A stretch of DNA of 11,824 bases from Sodaliphilus sp050873765 (GCA_050873765.1 JBNMJK010000071.1:1-11824); one strand, 5' to 3'. Shown: positions 1-8,320, counted from the stretch's first letter. Notes: generated by a model from the letters alone, not told the origin. Made by a program: numbers and translations.

Positions 1-1025
1 ACGTGGAAAACCATCTGGCAAAGAGCACTGGCGTGATTGCCACTATCACTGGCCGCTACTATGCTATGGACCGCGATAAACGCTGGGACCGCATCAAGCT
101 CGCCTACGACCAGCTCGTGAATGGTGAGGGACGCAAGAGCGACAATATGGTGCAGGCCATGCAGGAATCGTATGACGAAGGTGTGACCGATGAATTTGTG
201 AAGCCTATCGTGAACAGCACCGTTGATGGTCGCATCAAGGAAGGTGATGTGGTGATATTCTTCAATTACCGCAACGACCGCGCTAAAGAAATCACCCAAG
301 TGCTCACTCAGCAAGATATGCCAGAGCAGGGTATGACCACCATCAAGAACTTACAGTTCTACTGCATGACCCCTTACGACTCTTCATTCAAGGGCGTGGG
401 CGTGCTGTTCCCCAAAGAGAATCTGCACAACACACTTGCAGAGTATATCTCGAAAAAAGGACTGAAGCAGCTCCACATTGCCGAAACCGAGAAATACGCT
501 CACGTCACCTTCTTCTTCAATGGTGGCCGTGAAGCACCTTTCGAGGGCGAGGACCGCATACTTGTGCCATCGCCAAAGGTGGCTACCTACGACCTCAAGC
601 CAGAAATGAGTGCCTATGAGGTGAAAGATAAGCTGGTGGCAGCAATCGGAGAGAAGAAATACGACTGGATTGTGGTGAATTTCGCTAATGGCGACATGGT
701 GGGCCATACTGGCGTGTATGCTGCCATTCAAAAGGCTGTGAAGACTATTGACGAGTGCGTGAAAGATACTGTGGAGGCTGCTAAAGCTGCCGACTACGAG
801 GTGATTATTATTGCCGACCACGGCAACGCCGACCATGCGCTCAACGCCGACGGCACTCCTAACACCGCACACTCGCTCAATGATGTGCCTTGCGTGTATG
901 TCACTTCCGACAAGAATGCGAAAGTGGAAAACGGACGCCTTGCTGATGTGGCACCCACCATTCTGCAAATCATGGGACTTGACAAGCCTGCCGAAATGAC
1001 CGGCAAAGGTCTTATTGTTAAGTAA
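1..1025 (+). CDS. gpmI: 2,3-bisphosphoglycerate-independent phosphoglycerate mutase, 3' part
   Basis: The enzyme interconverts 3- and 2-phosphoglycerate in the cytoplasm (glycolysis and gluconeogenesis), using two Mn ions and no 2,3-bisphosphoglycerate. The window opens inside the gene. The reading frame starts at base 3 and gives 340 residues against about 510 for the family, so roughly 170 N-terminal residues, including the phosphorylated Ser, lie outside. Visible family motifs, numbered within the fragment, are GRYYAMDRDKRW (17-28), FFNYRNDRA (86-94, substrate-binding Arg pair), IAETEKYAH (159-167), NGDMVGH (229-235, metal Asp and His), ADHGNAD (271-277, metal Asp-His) and the last metal His in TAHS (288-291). 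The C-terminus is intact and is followed by a strong terminator. The GTG at base 3 is an internal Val codon, not a start. The motif set leaves no realistic alternative. Confidence 0.97.
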   Translation, partial: VENHLAKSTGVIATITGRYYAMDRDKRWDRIKLAYDQLVNGEGRKSDNMVQAMQESYDEGVTDEFVKPIVNSTVDGRIKEGDVVIFFNYRNDRAKEITQVLTQQDMPEQGMTTIKNLQFYCMTPYDSSFKGVGVLFPKENLHNTLAEYISKKGLKQLHIAETEKYAHVTFFFNGGREAPFEGEDRILVPSPKVATYDLKPEMSAYEVKDKLVAAIGEKKYDWIVVNFANGDMVGHTGVYAAIQKAVKTIDECVKDTVEAAKAADYEVIIIADHGNADHALNADGTPNTAHSLNDVPCVYVTSDKNAKVENGRLADVAPTILQIMGLDKPAEMTGKGLIVK

Positions 1026-1097
1026 GCGCTCCAAATTGTGGTGAAAAAGATTTTTTAAGATGTAATCTATTTCATAACTATTCGTTCTAAAAACCTG

Positions 1098-1137
1098 CGG
1101 CTCTATGCGCTATGCGTATGGAGCCGTTGCTTTTTTT
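1098..1137 (+). terminator. Rho-independent terminator after gpmI
   Basis: Bases 1098-1110 pair with 1114-1126 in a 13-bp stem (two G-U pairs) with a 3-nt loop. The outer arm is CGGCTC/GAGCCG. Seven Ts follow at 1131-1137. It lies 73 nt after the gpmI stop and isolates gpmI from the next unit. Confidence 0.9.
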
Positions 1138-1155
1138 GTGAGTTTTTCATGAAAA

Positions 1156-1206
1156 TTTATCAGAGAGTCGTTTTTTATTTGTAATTTCGTAAAGTGAACT
1201 ATTTTG
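1156..1206 (+). promoter_or_regulatory. Probable promoter region of the nucleotidase-hydrolase unit
   Basis: There are two imperfect Bacteroidetes-type options. One is TAATTTCG at 1182-1189, one mismatch from TAnnTTTG, with only TTTA at 1156-1159 as an upstream element. The other is TTTG at 1178-1181, then 18 bp, then TATTTTG at 1200-1206, one base short of the consensus. The second would leave a leader of about 35 nt, similar to other genes here. The sequence alone does not decide between them. Confidence 0.4.
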
Positions 1207-1243
1207 AATATAAATTAATGAAAACTAATTAAATGATATCGCT

Positions 1244-2755
1244 ATGAATCCACTGAAAAGAATATTGTTGGCCGCTTTGATAGCCGTGTCGGTATATTCG
1301 GCGGTGCAAGCCGAGCATCTTGTGATTGCCGCCGTGAACGACACCCACAGCCAAATCGACCCGGCCAGCGACGGCAAGGGTGGCTTGCTTCGCCGCCGTG
1401 CCATCTACGACCAACTCCGCAAGGAAAACAAGAACACGATGATAGTGCATTGTGGCGACGCTGTGCAGGGCACACTGTATTTCTCGCTGTTTAAGGGCGA
1501 GGTGGAGTTTGCCGCCATCGACAGCCTTGGCTACGATATGATCACACTCGGCAATCATGAGTTTGACAACGGCATGGCCCAACTTGCGCACTACTACAAC
1601 CGTATGGCTACGCCCGTGGTATCAACCAACTATGATTTTAGTGCCACTCCAGTGAAAAGGGTGCTGCCTTACTTGATTAAGACATTCGGCGACAAGCGTG
1701 TGGCATTCATTGGCATCAATGTGAACCCTCGTGGCATGGTGTCGGAGGGCAATTATGATGGACTGTTCTATCAAAATGGCGAACTGGTGGCCGACCCCAC
1801 TGCAAAATATCTGAAAGAAGTGCAGAAAGTGGACTATGTGGTGATGGTATCTCATATCGGCTACTTTGCCGAAATTCCAGGAGAGCCATCCGACTCCTCT
1901 TTGGTGACCAAGAGCCACTATATCGACCTCGTGCTTGGTGGCCACACCCACACCGAAATCAAACCAGGGTCGCCTCAAGCCAATGTGGAAAATGCCGATG
2001 GTAAGATTGTGACTATCGGACAGAATGGCAAATATGGAAAACTCGTGGGCGTGTATGACCTCGACCTTGAAACGGGAAAGGTGGAGTATAGGCACATCAA
2101 AGTGAATGCCGATTATGATGAGGCCGCTAAGAAATATACCGCTTTTATTAACTGGCTCGCCCCCTACAAGAGTAAAGTGGACTCAATCATGAACGCTCCT
2201 GTGGCTCACAGCGCACGCGCCATGTCGCTCAGCAGCATTGCCTATCAAAACTGGCTCACAGATGCAGTGATGGATATCATGCATGGTCTGTATGCCGGAA
2301 AAGTGGATTTCTGCATCATGAACAAGGGTGGTATTCGCCAAGATATGCCTAAAGGCATGGTTTCGGAAGGACTGATTAATTCCACTTTCCCCTTCGACAA
2401 TCGCTTTGTGGTGCTCGACATTAAGGGCAAGGACATTATTGAGGCTTTCCGCGTGATGAGTCTTCGCGACGGTGACGCGGTGAGCAAACAGATATCGGTA
2501 GTGTATAACGACAAGCATGAGATACTGAGCGCCAAGCTCAACGGCAAGCAGATTAAACCAGAGCAGACGTATAAATTGGCCACCATTAATTTCTTGTCGA
2601 ATGGCGGCGACTACCTTGTGTCGCTGCGTAATGGCAAAGTGCTGTTTACCGACACTGTGCCTTATGGCGAGCACATGCTTCAATATGTGAAACAACTTGA
2701 GGCAAAAGGCAAACTGATTGATGCCTCCGATAAGCCACGCTTTGTGAAGAAATAA
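1244..2755 (+). CDS. Secreted bifunctional metallophosphoesterase / 5'-nucleotidase (UshA-like)
   Basis: This is a predicted periplasmic enzyme that removes phosphate from nucleotides so the nucleoside can be salvaged. Residues 1-23 form a signal peptide with likely cleavage after AVQA. The N-terminal calcineurin-like domain carries the dinuclear metal motifs in order: NDTH (32-35), GD (71-72), GNHEFD (103-108, with the Asn-His catalytic pair), SH (203-204) and GGHTH (232-236). The C-terminal 5'-nucleotidase substrate-binding domain covers about 310-490, with NKGGIR (360-365), FPFDN (382-386) and NFLSNGGDYL (449-458). At 503 residues it is close to UshA length, with both domains in one chain. 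The ATG at 1244 places the signal peptide correctly and has no Shine-Dalgarno, as expected for the phylum. It is probably cotranscribed with the hydrolase 20 bp downstream. Substrate preference (mononucleotides, UDP-sugars, cyclic nucleotides) cannot be read from the sequence. Confidence 0.93.
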   Translation: MNPLKRILLAALIAVSVYSAVQAEHLVIAAVNDTHSQIDPASDGKGGLLRRRAIYDQLRKENKNTMIVHCGDAVQGTLYFSLFKGEVEFAAIDSLGYDMITLGNHEFDNGMAQLAHYYNRMATPVVSTNYDFSATPVKRVLPYLIKTFGDKRVAFIGINVNPRGMVSEGNYDGLFYQNGELVADPTAKYLKEVQKVDYVVMVSHIGYFAEIPGEPSDSSLVTKSHYIDLVLGGHTHTEIKPGSPQANVENADGKIVTIGQNGKYGKLVGVYDLDLETGKVEYRHIKVNADYDEAAKKYTAFINWLAPYKSKVDSIMNAPVAHSARAMSLSSIAYQNWLTDAVMDIMHGLYAGKVDFCIMNKGGIRQDMPKGMVSEGLINSTFPFDNRFVVLDIKGKDIIEAFRVMSLRDGDAVSKQISVVYNDKHEILSAKLNGKQIKPEQTYKLATINFLSNGGDYLVSLRNGKVLFTDTVPYGEHMLQYVKQLEAKGKLIDASDKPRFVKK

Positions 2756-2775
2756 ACTACAATTTTTTTATCATA

Positions 2776-5772
2776 ATGAATTTAAAAAAACTTATACTCC
2801 TTGCAGTGGCTGTGCTGATTACGGCCACTGCTTCTGCCGCAGCCAAGCGTCAGCCTTCCATTCTCGGTAAGGTCGATAGCAAGGCTATGGAATCGTGGGT
2901 GAACACCACCTTTAAGTCGATGTCGCCCGATGAGCGTATAGCGCAGCTTATTGTGATGGCGGTGAATCCACGCAGCGCCGATGCAGAGGCTTTAGTGAAG
3001 AAATATGTGGAAGAATACAAGGTGGGCGGCCTTATCTACAATGAGAACGACATTGTGACCCAGGCCAAACTCACTAATTATGCCCAGTCGCTCTCGAAAG
3101 TGCCTTTGATGATTACGCTCGACGCGGAATGGGGGCTTTCGATGCGATTGGAAGACGCTCCCAAATTTCCTCGCAATCTCTTTCTCGGCTCTATTAGTGA
3201 TGACAAATTCTTTTATGAGTATGGCAAGGAGGTGGCTCGCGAATGTAAGCGCATTGGCGTGAATGTAAATTTCGCTCCAGTGCTCGACCTCATCGACCGC
3301 CCAAAGACCGTGCTTGGCACTCGCTCGTATGGCTCTAATCCCACACTTGTGGGCAACCATGGAGTGGCTTTTGCGCGCGGTATGGAAGACGGTGGTGTGC
3401 TTTCGGTGATGAAGCACTTTCCTGGCCATGGCAGCACAACTGCCGACTCACACAAGGAATTGCCAACAGTTGACAAATCGCTGCAAGAGTTGAAGCAGTA
3501 CGACTTCGCTCCATTTCAGCAGTATATCAATGCTGGCTTGGGGGGCTGTCTCACGGGTCATCTTTATGTGCCCGCCATTGAGAAACGCCGAATTCCTGGC
3601 ACTATGTCGAAGACCTATGTAACCGATTTGCTACAAAAGAAAATGCACTTCAATGGCTTGATCTTTACCGATGCCCTCGGTATGGAAGGCGCAAAAGAGG
3701 TGAATGGGTCGGTTTGTGTGAATGCGTTTCTTGCCGGTAACGACATTCTGCTCATGCCTGACGATTTGGGCAATGAGATTAAAGCGCTCAAACAGGCTGT
3801 GGCCTCAGGAAAAATCAAGCAAAAAGACCTTGATGCACGAGTGAAGAAAGTGCTGAGGTTTAAATATGCACTTGGACTGAACGTTAAGCCCTCTGTAAGC
3901 CTTGACAATATTGTGGCCGACGTGAATGCGCCTGAGGCAAAGGTGCTCCAGCGTGAACTGACTGCCGCCACTGTGACGGTTGTGAAATCGGCCAACGACA
4001 TTCTTCCATTGAAAAATTTAGACAAGCGCAAAATCGCAGTAGTGGTGATGGGTAATGAGAATGGCGAGAAATCAATGTTTGCCCGCCGCTGTACCGACTA
4101 TGCCGAAGCCACTGTGATTGACTATAAACGAATGGAAAACTTTGAGGCACTGCAGCAGAAAATAGCGAAAGGCGGCTTCAACACAGTCATTGTGTGTGTG
4201 GCAAAACCCGACTATGTGAGTGTGGCAAAGCGGCTGGCGAATGTGAATGCTGATGTGGTGGTGGCAACGATGTGCCACCCGGAACAACTCGAAACAGTGG
4301 GTTCGTTGCTCACTGCCGACCAAGTGAAAGCCTCGCTGGTGGCCTACGGCACCACAATGACCGATGAGGATTATCTGGCTCAGACTATTTTTGGCGGCAA
4401 TGCTGCCAAAGGCGTGCTGCCAGTGGATATGAAAACGGGTAAAGGCGTGCTAAAGGCAGGAACAGGCGTCACTTTCGATGCCTGCCGCCTGGGTTACACC
4501 ATACCTGAGGAAGTGGGCTTCAAGTCCGACTTGCTGGCAAAAATTGACTCGGTGTGTAATTATGGCGTGAAGCAAAAGGCGTTTCCTGGCTGCCAAGTGG
4601 TGGTAGCTCGCCATGGCAAGGTGGTGTGCAAGCGCGCCTATGGTCAAATTGATTACAATATAGGTATTCCTGTGACCAACAACACGCTCTATGGCTTGGC
4701 TTCCGTGTCGAAGGCAACTGGCACTATCACAGGCGTGATGAAGGTGTATGATGATGGGAAAATCCAGCTTGATGAGCCTGCAAGCGACATCATACCTCAA
4801 TTGAACGACAATGGCAAGGGCGACATCACCTTCCGTCAGCTTCTCTATCACGAAACAGGCATGCAGCCCTCGCTCAATATGTGGCAGATGATGTTCGACC
4901 CCAAAACGTATAAAGGTCCGCTGATTACCACCACTCCCAGTGAATACAACACTATTTTGGTGATGAAGAACGCCTATGGCAACAAGCAGGCAAAACTCCG
5001 CACCGACATCTTGTCGCGGAAGATGACCGACACATTCAATCTTCCTATAGCAGACGGGCTGTGGGGCAGCCGTGCCACTTACGACTCGATTATGGCACGC
5101 ATCTACACTTCGCAGCTTGGCGAGAAGAAATACCTTTACAGTTGCCTCAACTTCTGCCTGCTGGCCAATGCGGTGGAGAAAATCACCAAAAAGCCGCTCA
5201 ACACATTTGTGCAAGGCGAGGTGTTTGCTCCTCTTGGCGCTTATCACACCATGTATCGTCCGCTTGAGAAATTCCCACAATTCCAAATCGCCTACACAGA
5301 GGTTGACACCTATTTGCGCCGGCAGCACATACATGGGTATGTACACGATGAGCTTGCCGCATTTTCTGGTGGTGTGCAAGGCAACGCCGGCTTGTTTTCC
5401 AACGCCAACGACCTTTGCAAACTCTTCCAAATGTGGCTTAATGGCGGCATGTATGGCGGTGACCGCTATCTGAAGCAGTCCACGGTAGAAACCTTCCTTA
5501 CCTCAAAGAGTGCCAATTCCCACAGAGGCTTAGGGTTCGACAAACCGCGTCTCGACAAGCCTGAATGGTCTTCTACTTGCGATGAGGCAAGCCCCGAAAC
5601 CATTGGCCATACCGGATTCACTGGCACTTGCTTCTGGGTGGACCCAAAGACTGATATGATTTACATTTTCTTGTGTAACCGTGTGTCGCCCACTCGCGAT
5701 AATCCCAACTTTGGACGTGTGAGTGCACGAACCCACATTCAGTCGATTCTTTACAATTCAATAGTGAAATAA
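2776..5772 (+). CDS. Secreted GH3 (NagZ-like beta-N-acetylhexosaminidase) fused to a beta-lactamase-family serine hydrolase
   Basis: This is a two-enzyme fusion of 998 residues with an N-terminal signal peptide (1 to about 22). Residues about 40-370 are a GH3 domain with the NagZ signature KHFPGHG (213-219), the catalytic-loop D224-S-H226, and the nucleophile Asp299 in FTDALGM. A GH3 C-terminal domain spans about 385-575. Residues about 585-998 form a class C beta-lactamase/esterase-type domain, with the SxxK motif S643-V-S-K646 and H945-T-G947 in the KTG position. The usual YxN reads Y788-S-C790, so Asn is replaced by Cys. Such fusions are known in Bacteroidetes. By family, the first half would remove terminal beta-GlcNAc from cell-wall or glycan fragments, and the second could cut an amide or ester on the same product. 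The true substrate is unknown. The gene starts 20 bp after the nucleotidase stop with no promoter or terminator between, so they likely share a transcript. Confidence 0.93.
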   Translation: MNLKKLILLAVAVLITATASAAAKRQPSILGKVDSKAMESWVNTTFKSMSPDERIAQLIVMAVNPRSADAEALVKKYVEEYKVGGLIYNENDIVTQAKLTNYAQSLSKVPLMITLDAEWGLSMRLEDAPKFPRNLFLGSISDDKFFYEYGKEVARECKRIGVNVNFAPVLDLIDRPKTVLGTRSYGSNPTLVGNHGVAFARGMEDGGVLSVMKHFPGHGSTTADSHKELPTVDKSLQELKQYDFAPFQQYINAGLGGCLTGHLYVPAIEKRRIPGTMSKTYVTDLLQKKMHFNGLIFTDALGMEGAKEVNGSVCVNAFLAGNDILLMPDDLGNEIKALKQAVASGKIKQKDLDARVKKVLRFKYALGLNVKPSVSLDNIVADVNAPEAKVLQRELTAATVTVVKSANDILPLKNLDKRKIAVVVMGNENGEKSMFARRCTDYAEATVIDYKRMENFEALQQKIAKGGFNTVIVCVAKPDYVSVAKRLANVNADVVVATMCHPEQLETVGSLLTADQVKASLVAYGTTMTDEDYLAQTIFGGNAAKGVLPVDMKTGKGVLKAGTGVTFDACRLGYTIPEEVGFKSDLLAKIDSVCNYGVKQKAFPGCQVVVARHGKVVCKRAYGQIDYNIGIPVTNNTLYGLASVSKATGTITGVMKVYDDGKIQLDEPASDIIPQLNDNGKGDITFRQLLYHETGMQPSLNMWQMMFDPKTYKGPLITTTPSEYNTILVMKNAYGNKQAKLRTDILSRKMTDTFNLPIADGLWGSRATYDSIMARIYTSQLGEKKYLYSCLNFCLLANAVEKITKKPLNTFVQGEVFAPLGAYHTMYRPLEKFPQFQIAYTEVDTYLRRQHIHGYVHDELAAFSGGVQGNAGLFSNANDLCKLFQMWLNGGMYGGDRYLKQSTVETFLTSKSANSHRGLGFDKPRLDKPEWSSTCDEASPETIGHTGFTGTCFWVDPKTDMIYIFLCNRVSPTRDNPNFGRVSARTHIQSILYNSIVK

Positions 5773-5796
5773 ATAGCTTTCATTTATAACACATAA

Positions 5797-5835
5797 GGGG
5801 GCAGAAGCGGACAATGATGGCTTCTGCCCTTTTTG
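5797..5835 (+). terminator. Rho-independent terminator after the GH3/serine hydrolase gene
   Basis: GGGCAGAAGC (5799-5808) pairs perfectly with GCTTCTGCCC (5820-5829) around an 11-nt loop, and five Ts follow from 5830. It lies 26 nt past the stop codon and closes the two-gene hydrolase unit. Confidence 0.92.
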
Positions 5836-5851
5836 TGGCTAAGATTGATTG

Positions 5852-5883
5852 TTTGCCACACCGGGAAAATATTTGTAACTTCG
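5852..5883 (+). promoter_or_regulatory. Bacteroidetes-type promoter of the TlpA-like gene
   Basis: TTTG at 5852-5855 is followed by exactly 20 bp and then TAACTTCG at 5876-5883, one mismatch from TAnnTTTG. The predicted leader is about 22-25 nt. It lies just after a terminator, so the downstream gene is expressed independently. Confidence 0.75.
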
Positions 5884-5911
5884 TGGCTGAAAATTATAAA
5901 TACTTAGAAAT

Positions 5912-6898
5912 ATGAAAAAAGTTCTCATTTGTGCATTTACAGCTGTGCTCTCCATCTTCGCATTTGCTGGAGGCTATAAAATTACGGTGGCCATGCCTGA
6001 TGTGTCGCTCAACAATGCCACGGCCTACTTGACCAATTACGACACTGGCGACACCGTGGCCACATCGGTTGTGCATGGCAAGCGCTGTGTGATTAAGGGA
6101 AAAATTGAAGATTCATTTTTCGCGCGACTGGTGATCGACGGAAAACGGTGCGGCATGGTGGTGGAAGATGGAGAAATAGCGGTTGACTGGAGCACCAAGA
6201 CCGCTTATGGATCTCCGCTCAATGATTATGCCAACAAGCTGGATAAAGCGCTTGATGGCGCAAGCTCAGACGAGGAAATAACTGCGATGCTCTATAAGGC
6301 TTTCGAGGAAAATAAAAACAACGCCATAGGCTCATGGGCGTTTTATAATTACTTGATGATGAAACCGCTTACGTGGAACCAACTTCAAGACGAATTGAAG
6401 AAGGTGCCTTCATCGTATTTGGAGATGAAGCGCGTGAAGCAAGCCGAGGCCTGCATCAAGGCACAGTCGCTGACGGCTGAAGGGCAAATGTTTACGGATT
6501 TCACAGTCACCAAAGAGGACGGAACCTCGGTGAAACTGAGCGATTATGTGGGTAAAGGCACATACACGCTTGTGGATTTCTGGGCCAGTTGGTGTGGGCC
6601 ATGCCGCCGTGAGATTCCAAACATCAAGGCCATGTATGAAAAGTATAATGGCAAGGGCATGAGTTTCCTTGGTGTGGCAGTGTGGGACGCACCCGCCGAC
6701 ACCCATAGAGCCATTAGCCAGCTTGATATACCTTGGCCTGTGATTGTGGGCAACCAGAAATTGACAGAGCCTACCAAGCTATACGGAATTATGGGTATTC
6801 CCCACATCATCATTTTCGATCCCGAAGGCCGTATTATATCGCGTGGGTTGCAAGGAAAGAAACTCATCGAAGCCGTGGAGGCTTGTATGGCGAAATGA
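5912..6898 (+). CDS. Secreted TlpA-like thioredoxin-fold disulfide reductase
   Basis: The 328-residue protein starts with a signal peptide (1-19, cleavage after AFA) and has no lipobox. Residues about 22-185 resemble the DUF4369-type N-terminal domain that precedes many Bacteroidetes thioredoxins: a beta-rich first half, then a helical, Lys/Glu-rich stretch. The thioredoxin/AhpC-TSA-like domain runs about 190-328, with active site W227-C-G-P-C231 and the cis-Pro loop GIPH (295-298). By family it keeps cysteines of exported proteins reduced, or serves cytochrome maturation or redox repair in the periplasm. The partner protein cannot be named. The ATG at 5912 gives a proper signal peptide 29 bases after a promoter. 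It is a single-gene unit between two terminators. The redox domain is certain, the DUF4369 assignment is likely, and the physiological target is unknown. Confidence 0.92.
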   Translation: MKKVLICAFTAVLSIFAFAGGYKITVAMPDVSLNNATAYLTNYDTGDTVATSVVHGKRCVIKGKIEDSFFARLVIDGKRCGMVVEDGEIAVDWSTKTAYGSPLNDYANKLDKALDGASSDEEITAMLYKAFEENKNNAIGSWAFYNYLMMKPLTWNQLQDELKKVPSSYLEMKRVKQAEACIKAQSLTAEGQMFTDFTVTKEDGTSVKLSDYVGKGTYTLVDFWASWCGPCRREIPNIKAMYEKYNGKGMSFLGVAVWDAPADTHRAISQLDIPWPVIVGNQKLTEPTKLYGIMGIPHIIIFDPEGRIISRGLQGKKLIEAVEACMAK

Positions 6899-6928
6899 GT
6901 TAAGATTAATGATTGGTAAGATAAAGTG

Positions 6929-6969
6929 AGCGAGGGCTAAAAGTGACGATAACTTTTGGCCCTCGCTTT
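6929..6969. terminator. Shared terminator hairpin between the convergent TlpA-like gene and purT
   Basis: Bases 6930-6944 pair with 6952-6966 in a 15-bp stem with one T-G pair and a 7-nt loop. The GC-rich outer arm is GCGAGGGC/GCCCTCGC. The trailing T run is short on both strands, but no other terminator serves either convergent gene. It lies 31 nt after the plus-strand stop and 32 nt past the purT stop. Confidence 0.8.
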
Positions 6970-7001
6970 GTGTTAGCTATGTGGGGTGTGCCTTCCGCAG
7001 T

Positions 7002-8195
7002 TTACTTTGCAGGAAGCACGTTGATTTTAAGTTTGGCGTAGGCGCGGTCGCACTTGGCGATGGCCTCTTCCACCGTGTTGGCTGTTGCGAGAATCACACC
7101 CATGCGTCGATGTCCCTTCACTTCAGGCTTGCCGAAAATTCGCAGGTCAACGCCAGGTTCTTCAAGCACCTTTTCCACTTGGTCGAATTCCACGCGGTTG
7201 GTGTCGCCTTCCACCACAATGGCTTTGCTTGCTGAAGGTCCGTAGAAGCGGATAGATGGAATAGGCAGTCCCATTAAGGCGCGTGCATGGAGCGCAAATT
7301 CACTTTGGTTCTGTGAAATCATGGTCACCATGCCAGTGTCGTGTGGACGAGGAGACACCTCGCTGAAAATAACATCATCTCCTTTCACGAACATTTCCAC
7401 ACCAAAAATACCGTAGCCGCCAAGAGCGTCGGTCACTTTTTTAGCGATTTCTTGCGCTTTAGCTGTGGCTGTGGCCTTCATGGCTTGTGGCTGCCATGAA
7501 TAGCGGTAGTCGCCGTCTTGCTGAATATGGCCTACTGGCGCGCAGAATTGGGTGCCAGCCACGTTGCGGACAGTGAGAAGTGTGATTTCATAGTCGAAAT
7601 CAACGAATCCCTCTACAATCACTCTGCCGGCTCCTGCACGTCCGCCTTCTTGTGAAATGTGCCATGCGCGGTCGATGTCGGCTTCTGCTTTCACCACGCT
7701 CTGTCCGTGTCCGGAAGAGCTCATGATAGGCTTCACTACGCATGGAATTCCCACTTCCTTAACGGCAGCCTTGAATTCTTCCTCAGTAGAGGCAAAGCGG
7801 TAGGGCGAAGTGGGCACACCGAGCGTTTCGGCTGCCAAGCGGCGTATGCCCTCACGATTCATTGTGAGCAGAGCAGCATTGGCGGTGGGTGTCACGTGGA
7901 ATCCTTCTTTCTCAAGCTGCACAAGGGTAGGGGTGGCTATGGCCTCCACTTCAGGAATGATATGGTCTGGCCTTTCCTCCTCTACAGCGGCACGCAGTGC
8001 ATCGCCGTCGAGCATATTGAATACTCTGCTCTTTTGAGCCACCTGCATGGCTGGCGCGCCTGCATAGCGGTCGCACGCCACCACTTCCACGCCTAATCGC
8101 ACAAGCTCAATAGCTACTTCTTTACCAAGTTCGCCACTGCCCAGAAGCATGGCTTTTTTGCCAATCTCTGTGCCGAATGATCCAATTTTAGTCAT
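7002..8195 (-). CDS. purT: Formate-dependent phosphoribosylglycinamide formyltransferase (GAR transformylase 2)
   Basis: PurT makes formyl-GAR from GAR, formate and ATP in the third step of purine synthesis, without using 10-formyl-tetrahydrofolate. It is cytoplasmic and normally a homodimer. The 397-residue product matches the family length of about 390. The ATP-grasp layout is clear: GSGELGKE (19-26) in the preATP-grasp domain, PEVEAIATPTL (81-91), the ATP-binding Lys in VVKP (153-156), the SSSGHGQS loop (159-166), VEGFVDFDYE (194-203), GVEMFV (265-270) and SEVSPRPHDTG (278-288) with the metal-binding acidic residues. The start at 8195 sits 35 nt from an excellent promoter. It is a monocistronic minus-strand unit, divergent from a secreted protein gene. 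Related PurK and PurD are excluded by the GSGELGKE and SPRPHDTG signatures. It fits an anaerobe with available formate. Confidence 0.97.
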   Translation of the reverse strand: MTKIGSFGTEIGKKAMLLGSGELGKEVAIELVRLGVEVVACDRYAGAPAMQVAQKSRVFNMLDGDALRAAVEEERPDHIIPEVEAIATPTLVQLEKEGFHVTPTANAALLTMNREGIRRLAAETLGVPTSPYRFASTEEEFKAAVKEVGIPCVVKPIMSSSGHGQSVVKAEADIDRAWHISQEGGRAGAGRVIVEGFVDFDYEITLLTVRNVAGTQFCAPVGHIQQDGDYRYSWQPQAMKATATAKAQEIAKKVTDALGGYGIFGVEMFVKGDDVIFSEVSPRPHDTGMVTMISQNQSEFALHARALMGLPIPSIRFYGPSASKAIVVEGDTNRVEFDQVEKVLEEPGVDLRIFGKPEVKGHRRMGVILATANTVEEAIAKCDRAYAKLKINVLPAK

Positions 8196-8229
8196 AATTG
8201 TAAAAGGAATTAATGTTAATTTCGTTACA

Positions 8230-8261
8230 CAAAGTTACGCCAAGACCGCATATTTTACAAA
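8230..8261 (-). promoter_or_regulatory. Bacteroidetes-type promoter of purT
   Basis: On the minus strand TTTG (8261-8258) is followed by exactly 20 bp and TAACTTTG (8237-8230), a perfect match to TTTG-N20-TAnnTTTG. The predicted leader to the purT ATG is about 30 nt. No PurR-like operator is recognisable within it. Confidence 0.85.
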
Positions 8262-8271
8262 TGAAAAGTGA

Positions 8272-8287
8272 TGCCACTGCGGTGGCA
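8272..8287. other. Inverted repeat between the divergent purT and secreted-protein promoters
   Basis: TGCCAC (8272-8277) and GTGGCA (8282-8287) are perfect inverted copies separated by TGCG. The element sits between the two back-to-back TTTG elements: 10 bp from the purT one and 1 bp from the plus-strand one. That placement suits an operator for a dimeric regulator. No T run follows, and both transcripts start downstream of it, so a terminator role is unlikely. The regulator is unknown, and with 6-bp arms chance is possible. Confidence 0.4.
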
Positions 8288-8288
8288 G

Positions 8289-8320
8289 TTTGCGTATGTT
8301 AGTGAAAATCACTAATTTTG
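8289..8320 (+). promoter_or_regulatory. Bacteroidetes-type promoter of the secreted unknown protein
   Basis: TTTG (8289-8292), a 20-bp spacer and TAATTTTG (8313-8320) match the consensus perfectly. The spacer ends in a small palindrome, AGTGA-AAA-TCACT (8301-8313), which could be an operator half or chance. The element fixes the downstream start. An upstream in-frame TTG at 8318 lies inside the promoter, so translation must begin later, at the ATG at 8351. Confidence 0.85.

Noticed and set aside
4450..5430. 326-codon open frame on the minus strand inside the GH3/serine hydrolase gene
   Set aside because: It lies wholly antisense to a gene with clear catalytic motifs, has no recognisable domain or signal, and is explained by codon bias of the plus strand. 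The minus-strand frames at 384-1034 and 2183-2695 are rejected for the same reason.
6981..8096. Plus-strand frames opposite purT
   Set aside because: purT is unambiguous on the minus strand. The antisense frames have no start signals or family features.
8196..8229. Riboswitch in the purT leader
   Set aside because: The leader is only about 30 nt and AT-rich, too short for a purine or other known aptamer, and no conserved core is visible.
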